Source: Scheffersomyces stipitis CBS 6054 | Taxonomy: Eukaryota > Ascomycota > Pichiomycetes > Serinales > Debaryomycetaceae | Direction of reading: 5' to 3' | Assembly: GCF_000209165.1 (NCBI RefSeq) | Contig: NC_009044.1 | Location: 1,364,001-1,428,000, forward strand | DNA: 64,000 nucleotides | Part shown: positions 20,486 through 30,600 of the stretch, piece after piece | How the letters are laid out: each line of letters starts with the position of its first letter | Numbering within the stretch: the stretch's first letter is position 1 | Program-made: the position numbers and the translations under genes | The notes under the pieces: model-generated | Told to the model about the DNA's origin: nothing | Seen by the model: the letters and a program-made list of their open reading frames with translations, nothing else | The model's database searches: none

Positions 20486-21337
20486 ATGAAGTTATTGTAC
20501 ACACTTATCTCGTTATTCTTGATAACGTTCTCGGTAGCCAGTCCATTGGGCCCCGAGTTGGACGCTGTGCTTGCTGCCAGAGAAGAGCCAGATCTTTCTG
20601 AATTGATTGACTTTGTGAACAACCTTAACAATGAGAAGAAAGGCACCACTCTTTCGAAGAGATCCACTGAAAACGTCGCTCTTACTCAAGCTTTCACCGC
20701 CTTGAACAAGAGTGGACAAGGTGTTGCTATCGTAAAGACCTTTGCTACTAACCCTGCCACTCAATCGACTACAATTGATGCTATCAACTCCTATTTGCAA
20801 CATGAGGACTTGACTACCCTTTTGGTTGCACTTGATGAATCTAACTTGGCTGTTGACGTTGTCATGCAAGCATTCATTGACAACAAATTCCTCCCAGGTT
20901 TGTGGACAATCATTACTACCTTGTGGGACAATGGTACTATTCATTTCAAGAGAGGTCTTCTTGACTCCATTGGTAATATTATTGGTGGAATCTTTGACAG
21001 TGCCCAGCAAGCCATTATTGATTCCATCGTTTCCTTGGTCGCTCAGGTAGCTGATCCAGGTTCCATCTGTATCTCTCTTGAAAAGTCTGGATTGGGTGTA
21101 TCAGTTATTAGGTCTGCTGTCGAAGATTCGGACATGCAATCTTTCACAATAAAGTTGGTCACCACTATCATTGATGACAAGACTATTACCTTGGATTCTT
21201 TGACGACAGCATTGAAAGGTTCTTCTCTTATCTCTAACACTTTCAACAAGATTATCGGAAACTCCACATACAGAAAGATTATCTTCGTCTGGATTGTCAA
21301 CAAGTTGGTCGGTTTAATCTCTTGGTTCTTCGGTTAA
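20486..21337 (+). CDS. OP4-like secreted protein with Kex2 sites
   Basis: The 283-residue product resembles the Candida opaque-phase-specific Op4 group, secreted proteins of CTG-clade yeasts with no settled function. It has a clear signal peptide (about 1-19, ending SVAS). Two dibasic Kex2-type sites follow: SKR at 57-59 and FKR at 154-156. The mature part is built from two related helical modules, about 69-131 (ALNKSGQGVAIVK...) and about 197-259 (SLEKSGLGVSVIR...). Between them, just after the second KR, is an amphipathic stretch starting GLLDSIGNIIGGIFDS (157-185). A hydrophobic C-terminus (IIFVWIVNKLVGLISWFF) closes it. The ATG at 20486 starts the signal peptide; the frame reaches a TTG upstream that is not needed. 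The family link is by resemblance; Kex2 processing and function are inferred. Confidence 0.75.
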   Translation: MKLLYTLISLFLITFSVASPLGPELDAVLAAREEPDLSELIDFVNNLNNEKKGTTLSKRSTENVALTQAFTALNKSGQGVAIVKTFATNPATQSTTIDAINSYLQHEDLTTLLVALDESNLAVDVVMQAFIDNKFLPGLWTIITTLWDNGTIHFKRGLLDSIGNIIGGIFDSAQQAIIDSIVSLVAQVADPGSICISLEKSGLGVSVIRSAVEDSDMQSFTIKLVTTIIDDKTITLDSLTTALKGSSLISNTFNKIIGNSTYRKIIFVWIVNKLVGLISWFFG

Positions 21338-21551
21338 ATACCAGAACACTAAAAATCTAATTACTTATTCATGAATCTCATTTTCGAAAATCTCGTTCTC
21401 CTTATTTATTTTCCTAAATAATTGCAAATATAGCAAATATACCATTTTATTGATTTATATACAAATCCACTAGTCATTTTGTTTGTATGTCCATGACTAT
21501 AAAATACTAGGTCCGTTACCTTCCAAGCTGTGTTCCGCTAATGGAAGACAA

Positions 21552-22808
21552 TCAGATTTCAATTACTTTGAATCTCTTTCTTGCCTCTTCGAGAGTGAAG
21601 TTGGCTTCAGCTTGATGCCACCTCTCATGTAGTCTTCCGTACAACAAAACCAAGTTTGGTTCATCACTATTGGAATCATTGACTGCTTTTCTGCCAAACA
21701 ACAGTCCCTTAATACTATACCAATCTTTGAACGTGATCTTTGCCCATTCATCTGGTTTCAGGAATCCCAACCTTGCCAATTTAGGAGAGTCCAATGCTTC
21801 AGGGTCTACAATGGAGATGTTTTTTGGACTTGAGAAGTATATCAATACCAATCTTCTGTAGTTCTTTTGATCTTCCGGAGGTGAGACAACTCTGTGAATC
21901 GATGACTTGAAGTATCCCCCAGTGATGAACTCCATGGCATCAGCAATATTGACAATAAAGGCATTAGGAGTGTGGCCAACATATCTCCATTCTCCAGTGA
22001 AGTAATCTCGAACTTGTAAAGATAAAATTGGTTGAGAAGTGATGAATGTGAATCCGCCAGAATCAGAATGACCCCTGAGCCAGTTTTTCCCTACCTTAGC
22101 CTCGTCTTCTGCTTTCATATTGTGGTACAACATGAACCTGCCAGCACCTTGACCAGATCTTTCGAAGTCATTTTCTTCAACACTGTAGTACAATTTCCAG
22201 ATTGTTCCTTCAGGGATCTCTAAAATGATATCACACAAGTAGGTGATCTTTTTCAAGACATCGTTATGCAAATACCTGAAGTATCCAGCTATTTCTTCCA
22301 AATGTGCTTTGACTAAGGGATGGTGGTTGTTCTTGGAATCGTCGAAGAACGATGGATGTAACATATTGTTCAAGTTGTAATGAACAATTGAATCATGAAC
22401 ACCGTTTCTCATGGACCAGTAGCCTTTGGGTTTAAAACCAGCACCTCTTTCAGCGCCAACAGACTTAGTTCTGTCTTCAAGATCAGATTTCCATGCTCCA
22501 GCCAAATATGGACCTTGCTCTTCAGCAGGGATTTCCAAAAGTGATTGGGCGATAGCCTTCAAACTCTCGAATCTCTCTACATCTATGCCATGATTTACAA
22601 CAGAAAAGAATCCAGAAGTGGAAATTGACTTTTCCAATTGGTCTGCCAACTTCTTCCTGGTTTCAAAATGTTCTGATCCATCCTTGTAGAGAGACAAATC
22701 AAGAGCATCCAACTGGACTGGCTCTATATCAGACTTCGAAAGCGGAGCTTCTATGAATGGCCGCACGTTATACTTCTTATCTATTTGCTCTACTTCCAGC
22801 TGAGTCAT
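21552..22808 (-). CDS. 2-oxoglutarate/Fe(II)-dependent oxygenase, IPNS-like
   Basis: A 418-residue member of the isopenicillin N synthase-like 2OG-Fe(II) oxygenase superfamily, which couples 2-oxoglutarate decarboxylation to substrate oxidation. An N-terminal DIOX_N-like region (SISTSGFFSVVNHGIDVERF, about 66-86) is followed by the double-stranded beta-helix. The iron triad is visible: His247-x-Asp249 in RGHSDSGGFTF and His305 in KSSIHRVVSPP, with a downstream Arg pair (YRRLVLIYF) where 2OG is bound. Length exceeds the usual 320-360 for the plant/fungal group. It lies next to the flavin monooxygenase, same strand, with an ACACTGTGGC motif at 22985-22994 in its promoter. The substrate is unknown; use in organosulfur or nitrogen scavenging is an inference from the neighbourhood. 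It is not of the TauD/Jlp1 sulfonate dioxygenase type. Confidence 0.85.
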   Translation of the reverse strand: MTQLEVEQIDKKYNVRPFIEAPLSKSDIEPVQLDALDLSLYKDGSEHFETRKKLADQLEKSISTSGFFSVVNHGIDVERFESLKAIAQSLLEIPAEEQGPYLAGAWKSDLEDRTKSVGAERGAGFKPKGYWSMRNGVHDSIVHYNLNNMLHPSFFDDSKNNHHPLVKAHLEEIAGYFRYLHNDVLKKITYLCDIILEIPEGTIWKLYYSVEENDFERSGQGAGRFMLYHNMKAEDEAKVGKNWLRGHSDSGGFTFITSQPILSLQVRDYFTGEWRYVGHTPNAFIVNIADAMEFITGGYFKSSIHRVVSPPEDQKNYRRLVLIYFSSPKNISIVDPEALDSPKLARLGFLKPDEWAKITFKDWYSIKGLLFGRKAVNDSNSDEPNLVLLYGRLHERWHQAEANFTLEEARKRFKVIEI

Positions 22809-23462
22809 TTTATCAAAATATAAGGTGAAGATCGAGTAGACTATCAGTGTGTAACAAAAGGTTCTTAATTTCTATAACCTAAAGAGTGATATAACTAGGG
22901 ACTATTTTACTTAAATATCTTAGCCATCCCCGACTCCGCAACTTGGCTCATATTGTTCCTGCTAATTATTACGTCTTAACTACTACACTGTGGCTCCTAT
23001 AGTATTAATTGATTTCGTGAACCAACTTCCTTTCTGTAGAAATGCCAGTTGTTAACCATGGCCCCCGAGCCGATCCGACAAACAAAGTGCAAAATTTCGC
23101 AATCACAGCTGCTGCCACAATTTCCTAAATAGACAACTTGATGCGGTACAGTTGTAATTGAGCAATACGTCCCAGCACACAATTGGCCAGAATGGCCGTT
23201 GTAGTAGTAGTAGAACGTTCCAAATATTGATCGTTTGATCTCACGAGACTATGTCTTAGCCGTCAACGGGAATGAGAAGGGCCACTTTCTCCATTTTTCT
23301 GTTTAATCAAGTGAAAAAAAAAAATTTCGCAGCTAATTTGCTCGCCATTCTGCTCTGCCTATAGCAATAATCTTTATATTTAGTTCATAAATAGGGTCTC
23401 TATAGATAGAGCTACTGTACTAATTGTTCCCTTCTATATACGTGAAATCGACCTTGGCCGTT
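22809..23462. promoter_or_regulatory. Promoter region of the 2OG oxygenase
   Basis: 654 bp between the two minus-strand oxygenase genes. It holds the dioxygenase promoter and the monooxygenase 3' end, an ACACTGTGGC element, a GTA trinucleotide run at about 23199-23212 and an A11 tract near 23316. No further gene was seen. Confidence 0.5.
22985..22994 (+). promoter_or_regulatory. Met31/32-like element, dioxygenase promoter
   Basis: ACACTGTGGC differs at one base from the Met31/Met32 sulfur-regulon element AAACTGTGGC. It is 177 bp upstream of the dioxygenase ATG at 22808. Its weight comes from the exact copy in the promoter of the adjacent oxygenase gene. Confidence 0.4.
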
Positions 23463-24980
23463 CTATTTGTGGAAACTGAAGTTCTCCTCCACAGTCTTCT
23501 GTAACTTTGCTTCGAACTCTTCCTTAGTCTCACCTGCCTTCCATCTTAAATTGTAAGCTGGATGTTCAGGCTTAAGGAACGTAGGATCTTCTCCCTTTGT
23601 ACCGTAAAGGTTTTCTCTGAATGTAAGGCCTTCCTTAGGATAGTCTTCCCAAGCCAAACCACGTTCTCTCAATACTGGAAGTAAAATATCGACAATATCC
23701 TCAAAACTACCTGGAGTAATGGCATAAGTGAAGTTGAACCCGTCAACACCAGAAATGTCCACCCATCTCTCGATTTCGTCTGCTACCTCTTCAGCACTTC
23801 CGTAGAAAAGTACTCCTGAACCACCTGTGGAAACCAGATTGGCAATGTATGATCTGGTTTTCTTGACGTTTTCGGGGTCTGTAGGCAACTTCTTAGTCCA
23901 GTTTTCTACAAAACTCTTTACTGCGTTACTTTCCACTTGGTTCAATTCTTGTTCCCACTCGTATTCGTTGAGATCGATACCGGTCCATCCTCCAAAGAGA
24001 GCCTGTGCTCCTTCGACGTCGGAATAACTCTTGTATTCCAAGAACTTTTCTACGGCTTCGTCATGTGTCTCTGCGACTATTACAGTAACCAATTGAACAA
24101 CTTTGACATCATCAGGGTTTCTGCCATACTTCTTGACAAGTTCCTTCAACTTTTTGATCTTTACGCCCAACCCTTCTGGGTTCAAACCGTTGATAAAAAC
24201 AGCTTCGGCGTTTCTGGCAGCGTACTCAAGACCAGATTTAGAGGACCCAGCCTGTAAGATAACTGGCAATCTCTGAGGAGAAGGCTCTGTGATATTTGGG
24301 CCAGGGACCTTGAAGAACTTACCTTCGTAGTTGATTTCTCTAATCAAGTCGGGATCGGAGAAGATTCCTCTTTCCCGGTCCAACTTGACGGCGTCGTCTC
24401 TCCAAGAAGACAAGAACAATTGGTAAACTACTTCCAAATATTCTTGGGCTCTAGCGTATCTTTCTTCGTGAGGAGGTAACGATTCTCCATTCAACAAGTT
24501 CCTAGCAGCACTGTCCAAATAAGAAGAGACGATATTCCAACCAACTCTCCCGTTTGTCAAATGGTCCAAGGTAGCCAATCTTCTTGTGAAATGATATGGA
24601 GCTTCACTGATAGTACTCGAAGTAACTGCGAAAGACAAGTTCTTGGTCACTGCAGCCATAGCAGCAATTACAGCACTAGGTTCGTTTATGGGCCATTGGG
24701 CTCCAGAGGTAGCAGCAGGAGTCAAATTACGAGGACCTTTGTATACGTCATAGGGACCCAAGACATCAGCAATGAAGAGCGCATTGAACTTTCCTCTCTC
24801 AAGCAATTTGGCTAAGTTAGTCCAGTACTCAATCTTGTTATAGTCCCTGGACTTGTCCTTGGGGTGCTTCCAAAGACCAGGCCATTGGAGCCCAGGAGTT
24901 CCCATATCAAAGGCATTGATGATGATAGGCTTTCTGGATTTGACAGTTTCAGTTTTCTGTTTCTTAGTTACAGGAGCCAT
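23463..24980 (-). CDS. FMN-dependent monooxygenase, NtaA/SnaA/DszA family
   Basis: A 505-residue bacterial-luciferase-like flavin monooxygenase of the NtaA/SnaA/SoxA/DszA group, enzymes that use FMNH2 from a partner reductase to oxidise compounds such as nitrilotriacetate, dibenzothiophene sulfone or dimethyl sulfide. Family marks are the opening NAFDMGTPGLQWPGLWKHP, LLERGKFNALFIADVLG, the segment TISEAPYHFTRRLATLDHLT (about 123-142), then GRVGWNIVSSYLDSAARN, and the later PVILQAGSSKSGLEYAARNAEAVF. The N-terminal 15 residues are a basic extension (APVTKKQKTETVKSRK). Such genes are common in bacteria and patchy in yeasts, so horizontal origin is plausible. The promoter carries an exact AAACTGTGGC, pointing to sulfur control; the substrate is therefore more likely an organosulfur compound. 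Confidence 0.9.
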   Translation of the reverse strand: MAPVTKKQKTETVKSRKPIIINAFDMGTPGLQWPGLWKHPKDKSRDYNKIEYWTNLAKLLERGKFNALFIADVLGPYDVYKGPRNLTPAATSGAQWPINEPSAVIAAMAAVTKNLSFAVTSSTISEAPYHFTRRLATLDHLTNGRVGWNIVSSYLDSAARNLLNGESLPPHEERYARAQEYLEVVYQLFLSSWRDDAVKLDRERGIFSDPDLIREINYEGKFFKVPGPNITEPSPQRLPVILQAGSSKSGLEYAARNAEAVFINGLNPEGLGVKIKKLKELVKKYGRNPDDVKVVQLVTVIVAETHDEAVEKFLEYKSYSDVEGAQALFGGWTGIDLNEYEWEQELNQVESNAVKSFVENWTKKLPTDPENVKKTRSYIANLVSTGGSGVLFYGSAEEVADEIERWVDISGVDGFNFTYAITPGSFEDIVDILLPVLRERGLAWEDYPKEGLTFRENLYGTKGEDPTFLKPEHPAYNLRWKAGETKEEFEAKLQKTVEENFSFHK

Positions 24981-25117
24981 TTTTCGTAATAAAGAAGTTT
25001 GGGAGTGAAAAATTTACCCCAGCTTCAAATCCTGGGTTTTCAATCCATATTTAACAGTCCGATTTAGTCATATTATTGTGGTGCTAGTGGTGTAGATCTT
25101 CGAGGCTATCAAGATGC

Positions 25118-25127
25118 AAACTGTGGC
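25118..25127 (+). promoter_or_regulatory. Met31/32 element, flavin monooxygenase promoter
   Basis: AAACTGTGGC is the exact 10-base core recognised by the S. cerevisiae zinc-finger factors Met31 and Met32 in sulfur-assimilation promoters. It is 138 bp upstream of the monooxygenase ATG. By chance it would occur about once per half megabase of double-stranded sequence, and a Met32-like gene lies in this window. Confidence 0.6.
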
Positions 25128-25156
25128 TTCTTGCACCTAATAAGCGGTTGCGAAAA

Positions 25157-25172
25157 CGGCCTAGTCCAGCCG
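25157..25172. promoter_or_regulatory. CGG-N10-CCG inverted pair
   Basis: CGG and CCG triplets in inverted orientation spaced by ten bases, in the monooxygenase promoter about 180 bp from its ATG. It fits a Zn2Cys6 dimer site (Put3-type spacing), but a match this short can be chance. Confidence 0.3.
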
Positions 25173-25673
25173 AGACTGAGCCGAAGGGACCCGAAATGGC
25201 ACGACTTTGATCAAGACAAAGATGTTACGACTTGTCTGGAGATATTCAAAAGAACAGATCGGAATTGCGTTCATTGGGCAGAGATGGTGTCATTGTCTTC
25301 AGCTGGCTAATGTATGGTAATCTTGTATGATGGTGCAATTGCAGTCCCAAAGGCGAAAAAACAGATCTAGATCAAAGCGTAAGAACATACGACTCCACTG
25401 TAACCTTGAAAGTTGCGATTGTGTTCTGTAGCATTCCTATTGTCGACGAGAGTTTTTGTGATTTACTTGGAGTATGTCATTTTTGCGGTCGAGATTATAA
25501 TCATTTTCTGTAGAAAAATTTCGCAGCCTAATGAGAGTCTAAAAAGCCAACTCTACTCAAATGCATCTTTCACTATTTATCCACTTTTTCTCTTTCCATA
25601 TTGCCGACAAATTTGAAGTCGTTGTTGGTTTGACCTTTTCTTGTTACTTTCCAATCTAGTTCTACTGTTGTTG

Positions 25674-26280
25674 ATGTCTCGAGTGTAAGACCTACCGCAC
25701 CATTTTAGCCGCTCTTCAACCACTAACTCTATGTAGCAGACAGCGTGGGATTCTTACAGAACCCATACGGCCCAGCGTAAGAAGATTGACTCTCAGAGAA
25801 AATCTCTCGTTTAACGTAGTTCCAAATGCCTCTGAGTGGAATGAATACAAAAATGAGTACATCGCCAGGATTTCCATTCCGCTGCCAAAGAATAAAGAAA
25901 ATGAACCCGTAAGACCTCAGAAAAGAATAAGGAAGAAGAAGAATTTCTCTCCTCCGCCATCCCAGGATAACGAAGAAGAGAAGAATAAGAGAAGAAGCAA
26001 CAGGTCGAGAATGGCACCCAAGGTGTTTGAAGATTTGACTAATCTTCCGGAAGAAAAGCCTGCTGTCATAGCCTACAACAATTCCAATACCCCCAAGTAC
26101 TGGGGAATGTTCTACAATGTCCAGGTGGGAGACAAAATACGGAGACAGTGCAAGTTCTGCCCCTTACGGTATAACGATCTTAAGGGGTTCAATCGACATT
26201 ACCAGAATTTCCATCTAGGAGGCAAAGGCGATTCCAATAGGACCGAATCTACTGGTAAAGTAGCCGCTTCTGAAACGTGA
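25674..26280 (+). CDS. Small C2H2 zinc-finger protein, probably spliced
   Basis: The reading frame ending at 26280 has no ATG before codon 26011, yet it looks coding well upstream of that. A model with a short first exon (ATG at 25674, to 25684) and an intron 25685-25739 joins in frame and gives about 183 residues. The body is basic (KRIRKKKNF, NKRRSNRSR; likely nuclear). Its C-terminal part has one finger, CKFC-x12-H-x4-H (at about nucleotides 26153-26211), preceded by YWGMFYNVQVGDKIRR, resembling BED-like or single C2H2 DNA-binding proteins. The target is unknown. It diverges from the flavin monooxygenase. The alternative is an 89-residue protein starting at 26011, which keeps the finger. 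Confidence 0.55.
25685..25739 (+). other. Predicted spliceosomal intron, 55 nt
   Basis: The 5' splice site is GTAAGA at 25685, the branch-point-like CACTAAC is at 25721-25727, and the 3' site is CAG ending at 25739, with a TAG at 25736 also in frame. Branch A to acceptor is 13 nt, normal for yeasts. The 5' site differs from the commonest GTATGT, so this is not certain. Confidence 0.5.
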
Positions 26281-27644
26281 TTCTTAGTAACTGGTGAAAG
26301 GCTTAGTGGTGAGGATTCTCGTCTGAGCTATACTCTATTAAGCCAAGCTTTTAAGAACAACTTCAGCCCATAGCTTGAAACAGAGATAACAAACACTGCT
26401 AGCCGTGGGTGCAAATAAAGCCATTCACAGGCATTTCGGAAAAGTTTCCAGGGTCCCGACCGATATCGCCGAGTCCATTTTGAAACACAATCAAGTCGGA
26501 TAGGTGGCCGGGATGGGTAACCGAAGTGCCGAACAAATTTCCACCGGAGCTCCATTATTTCTACAATTCTACAATAATACCATTTCGCTACATAATCTCT
26601 GTATGTGGGGTCCTTCTTGTGAAGCTTATTGGCAAAAATTGTTTCTCCTTTTCTTTCCAGTTTTCTGTTCTCAAGAAAAAACGCTGTTCGGCTGGGAGTC
26701 ATGATAAAGTCTGAAAGCTCTAATTCTATCAGTTCCTGAAGGAGAAGACTTCACGATAGGGCTGGCTGCAGGACCCCCACCCAGGCTATGGTAGCAAATG
26801 TTGCCGCTCCATTGTAAGGCTTCATTCCTAAAGTGGTGCAGGATACGGCCTGATACACGAAATGATGGAGGAGGCTTCTGAGCTTATATGTGGAAACGGA
26901 CATAGGCGGAATGATTTGTATAGAGGGCTACAACAAGGAGTGCTCCGAGATATGCCCATTTGAGAACTTGAGTCATCGTACTAATCCATCCCTAAATGCC
27001 ACTAGATTGCACGGGATCATTAGATTATACTTTATAGCTAGCTTTAATCTGGGACAAGACTTTTTGCACTTGGTTTTCTCGGAGGAAGATCAAGCGGTCC
27101 CTCCCAAACAGGACGTAAATGCGAAACTCCCGAGGCACAAAGCCTTGTCTGGGATGGACTTAAATTAGCCTCCAACAATATGGTACGAATACCTGGCAGA
27201 TAGCAGCCTGCCTTGATGGATGAGTAAGCGGTTATGAGAGCCGTGTCTTTGTGAGATGTCTGTAGTTCTTTGAGTGTGAATTAATCTGTTTTCAGCTTCA
27301 GTTTTTGCTAATTCCGCTTTTCTATATATAAGTATATGCACCTATCTTTTAGTATTTAATTTTTCAGTTGTTCAATTTTCTGTCATTTCTGTTTGATCTT
27401 TTTAATTTTTTCCATAAATATATCTTGTTCGCCTCTCTTGGTGGTAATAAGTTATATATAATTCATCTGTTCCCATTCATAGCATCATTATTAATTTGTA
27501 GCCGAAATCGTGTCGATTTTATCTGCTAAGAATTTTCCACTACCCCAGGTCTAAGTGAGAAAATAAGTCTCCAGTTCTACTTTTGATTTTCACAACCAGA
27601 CACATTTTTTGAATTTTCCAGTCTCACATCAAAAAGATACCAAC
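26281..27644. other. Intergenic, YOR1 promoter
   Basis: 1.36 kb between tandem genes. TATATATA runs lie at 27323-27330 and 27452-27459. A 124-codon ATG-started frame on the minus strand (26328-26702) has no recognisable product and I do not call it a gene. Confidence 0.5.
27323..27332 (+). promoter_or_regulatory. TATA box, YOR1
   Basis: TATATATAAG about 315 bp upstream of the YOR1 ATG, followed by T-rich sequence. A second TATATA run is at about 27452. Confidence 0.4.
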
Positions 27645-30600
27645 ATGGAAGTCAGGCTCGAGTCGGGCTCGGAGCTCGTCAGACAGAATCGTCTCCTCAG
27701 TTTTCTTCTCTCGAAGAATGTGCCTCATCTACCCACCGACGAAGAGAGAAAGATATATCCAGAGGGAACTACCAACTTCTTCTACAGATTCTTTTTCTGG
27801 TGGTTGAACCCGGTGATGAGAACCGGATACAAGAGAACATTGGAACCCCAGGACTTGTTCAAGTTATCGGACGATATCAAGATCGAGAACATGGCTAATA
27901 GGTTCTACCATTACTTTGAAAGAGACCTTGAAAGAGCCAGGACAAAGCATGTGGAGAAAAAGTGCAAAGAAAGAGGCGAAACTTTAGCAACAACAAAGGT
28001 TGACCCAGAAGAAGATTTAAAAGACTTTGAATTGTCGAAATTCACAACTGTTTTCGCATTGTTCAAAACCTTCAAGTACCAGTATTCTGCAGCTTGTGTC
28101 TTCTTGTGTATGGCTAACAGTGCTTCTACTTGTAACCCATTACTTCTCAAGAAGTTGATCCAGTATGTGGAAAGAAAAGCTTTGGGTGTAGAAGAAGGTA
28201 TTGGAAGAGGGTTGGGCTACTCTTTTGGAGCTTCGGCCATAGTTTTCCTCATTGGTGTCCTGATTAACCATTTCTTCTACAGATCCATGTTGACTGGAGC
28301 CCAGGCTAAGGCCGTTTTGACCAAGGCATTATTAGACAAGTCTTTCAGACTCAGCGCTGAAGCTAAACACAAGTATCCTGTAGGAAAAATCACATCTATG
28401 ATGGGTACAGACTTGGCGAGAATTGATTTTGCTATTGGATTTCAACCTTTCTTGATTATTTTCCCCATCCCTATCATCATTGCAGTAGCCATCTTGATCG
28501 TTAATATCGGAGTATCTGCCCTTGTAGGTGTTGCCATTCTTGCATTCTTCTTTTGTGCCATTGCTGTATCAACGAGAAAGTTGTTTGCCTATAGATTCAC
28601 AGCCAACAAGTTCACCGATGCGAGAGTGGACTTCATCAAGGAAGCATTGAACAACTTGAAGATCATCAAGTTCTACTCGTGGGAACCTCCTTACCACGAG
28701 AATATCTCAGACATCAGAAGGAAGGAAATGAGAATCATCTATAGAATGCAAGTGTTGAGAAACATCATTACTGCCTTCTCAATGTGTTTGACATTGTTTG
28801 CTTCCATGATCTCCTTCTTGGTTTTGTATGCTGTAGACAAGAATAGAAAGGATCCTGCTTCTATTTTCTCGTCCATCTCCTTGTTCAACGTGTTGACGCA
28901 GCAGGTGTTTTTGGTTCCTATGGCTTTATCTTCGGGTGCTGACGCCTATCTTGGTATCGGTAGAGTTGGTGAGTACTTGTCGAGTTCAGAAACCAACCTT
29001 GAAGAAACCAGGATCCATGCTGATGGTGAGAAATTGATCGAAATGGACAAAGAAAATGTAGCCATCGAAATAGACGGTGCTCACTTTGAGTGGGACACTT
29101 TTGACGACGATGAGGAAGAAGATTTAGATGACGAAGATGATAAGGATAAGGCTGAAGAGGGCCATGACGAGAAGCCAAAACAAGCTCTTTCAGCTAGCGC
29201 AAAGCATCATACTCACAAGGAAACATTCCTCGAAAAGAAAGACTCGACAAAGACTTTTGTGCGTTCTGGCTCAAATTCTACTGATAAAGAAGAAGACACA
29301 GACTCTTCGTCTGACGACGAAGCAGCTTTCCCCGGGTTGACCAATATTAACTTGACCATTAACAAGAACGAGTTTGTAGTTGTGACTGGTTTGATTGGTA
29401 CTGGTAAGTCCTCGTTGTTAAACGCCATGTCTGGGTTCATGAGACGTACTTCTGGATCTGTTAATGTAGATGGTGAGTTATTGTTGTGTGGCTACCCCTG
29501 GGTTCAGAATGCCACTGTTAGAGATAACATTGTTTTTGGATCGGAATGGGACGAAGAAAAATATAATAACGTCATCTATGCCTGTTCTTTGGAAAGTGAC
29601 TTGGAAATCTTGCCTGCTGGAGATCAGACCGAAATCGGAGAAAGAGGTATCACTTTGTCTGGAGGCCAGAAGGCCAGAATCAACTTGGCCAGAGCTGTGT
29701 ATGCCGAAAGAGATATTATCTTGATGGACGATGTCTTGTCTGCTGTAGATGCAAGAGTAGGAAGACATATCATGAACAACTGTATTCTAGGCTTGTTGAA
29801 AGATAAGACAAGAGTGTTGGCTACACATCAATTGTCTTTGATTGGTTCTGCTGACAAGGTTGTTTATTTGAATGGTGATGGAACTATAGATGTAGGCACC
29901 TTTGAAGAGTTGAAGGCTAGAAACATTAGCTTTGCTAATTTGATGGCTTACAACAGTGAAGCCAAGGAAGAAGAGGAAGAAGAAGAAGTGGAGGAAGACG
30001 AAGAAGTGGTAGAAAACGAAAGAGAAATGATTCAACGTCAACTCTCCAAGGTAACCAAGCCAGAAGACGAAGAAGCCGAACACAAAGACTTCAACAAGAA
30101 TGAACATCGTGACGGCCATTTGACAGAACAGGAAGAAAGAGCAGTCAATGGTATCAACGCTGAAGTGTACCAACAGTACATCAAGCTCGGTTCTGGTAAG
30201 TTTAGTCCCTGGCTCTTTTGCCCCTTGCTTGTTTCATTGATGATCTTGTCTACCTTCTGTCAGTTATTCACCAACACCTGGTTGTCGTTCTGGACTGAGT
30301 TCAAGTTCACTAACAAATCCAATGGTTTCTACATCGGCTTCTACGTCATGTTCACTGTGTTGAGTTTCATCTTGTTGACCTGTGAATTCGTCATGCTTGT
30401 GTATTTGACCAATACTGCTTCTGTTCGTTTGAATATCATGGCTATCGAAAAGGTTTTGCATGCCCCAATGGCTTTCATGGACACCACCCCCATGGGAAGA
30501 ATTCTCAACAGATTCACTAAGGATACTGATGTCTTGGATAACGAAATCGGTGACCAGTTGAGATTCCTTGTGTTCGTTTTTGCCAATATTATCGGTGTCT

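Larger units (their letters stand above)
24981..25673. other. Divergent promoter, flavin monooxygenase/C2H2 gene
   Basis: 693 bp with no gene. It contains AAACTGTGGC at 25118-25127 and a CGG-N10-CCG inverted pair at 25157-25172, the arrangement bound by some Zn2Cys6 factors of the Put3 type. Confidence 0.5.

Noticed and set aside
26328..26702. 124-codon frame on the minus strand upstream of YOR1
   Set aside because: It has an ATG, but the product is Arg/Trp-rich with no domain, and + strand frames overlap it. Kept only as a remark.
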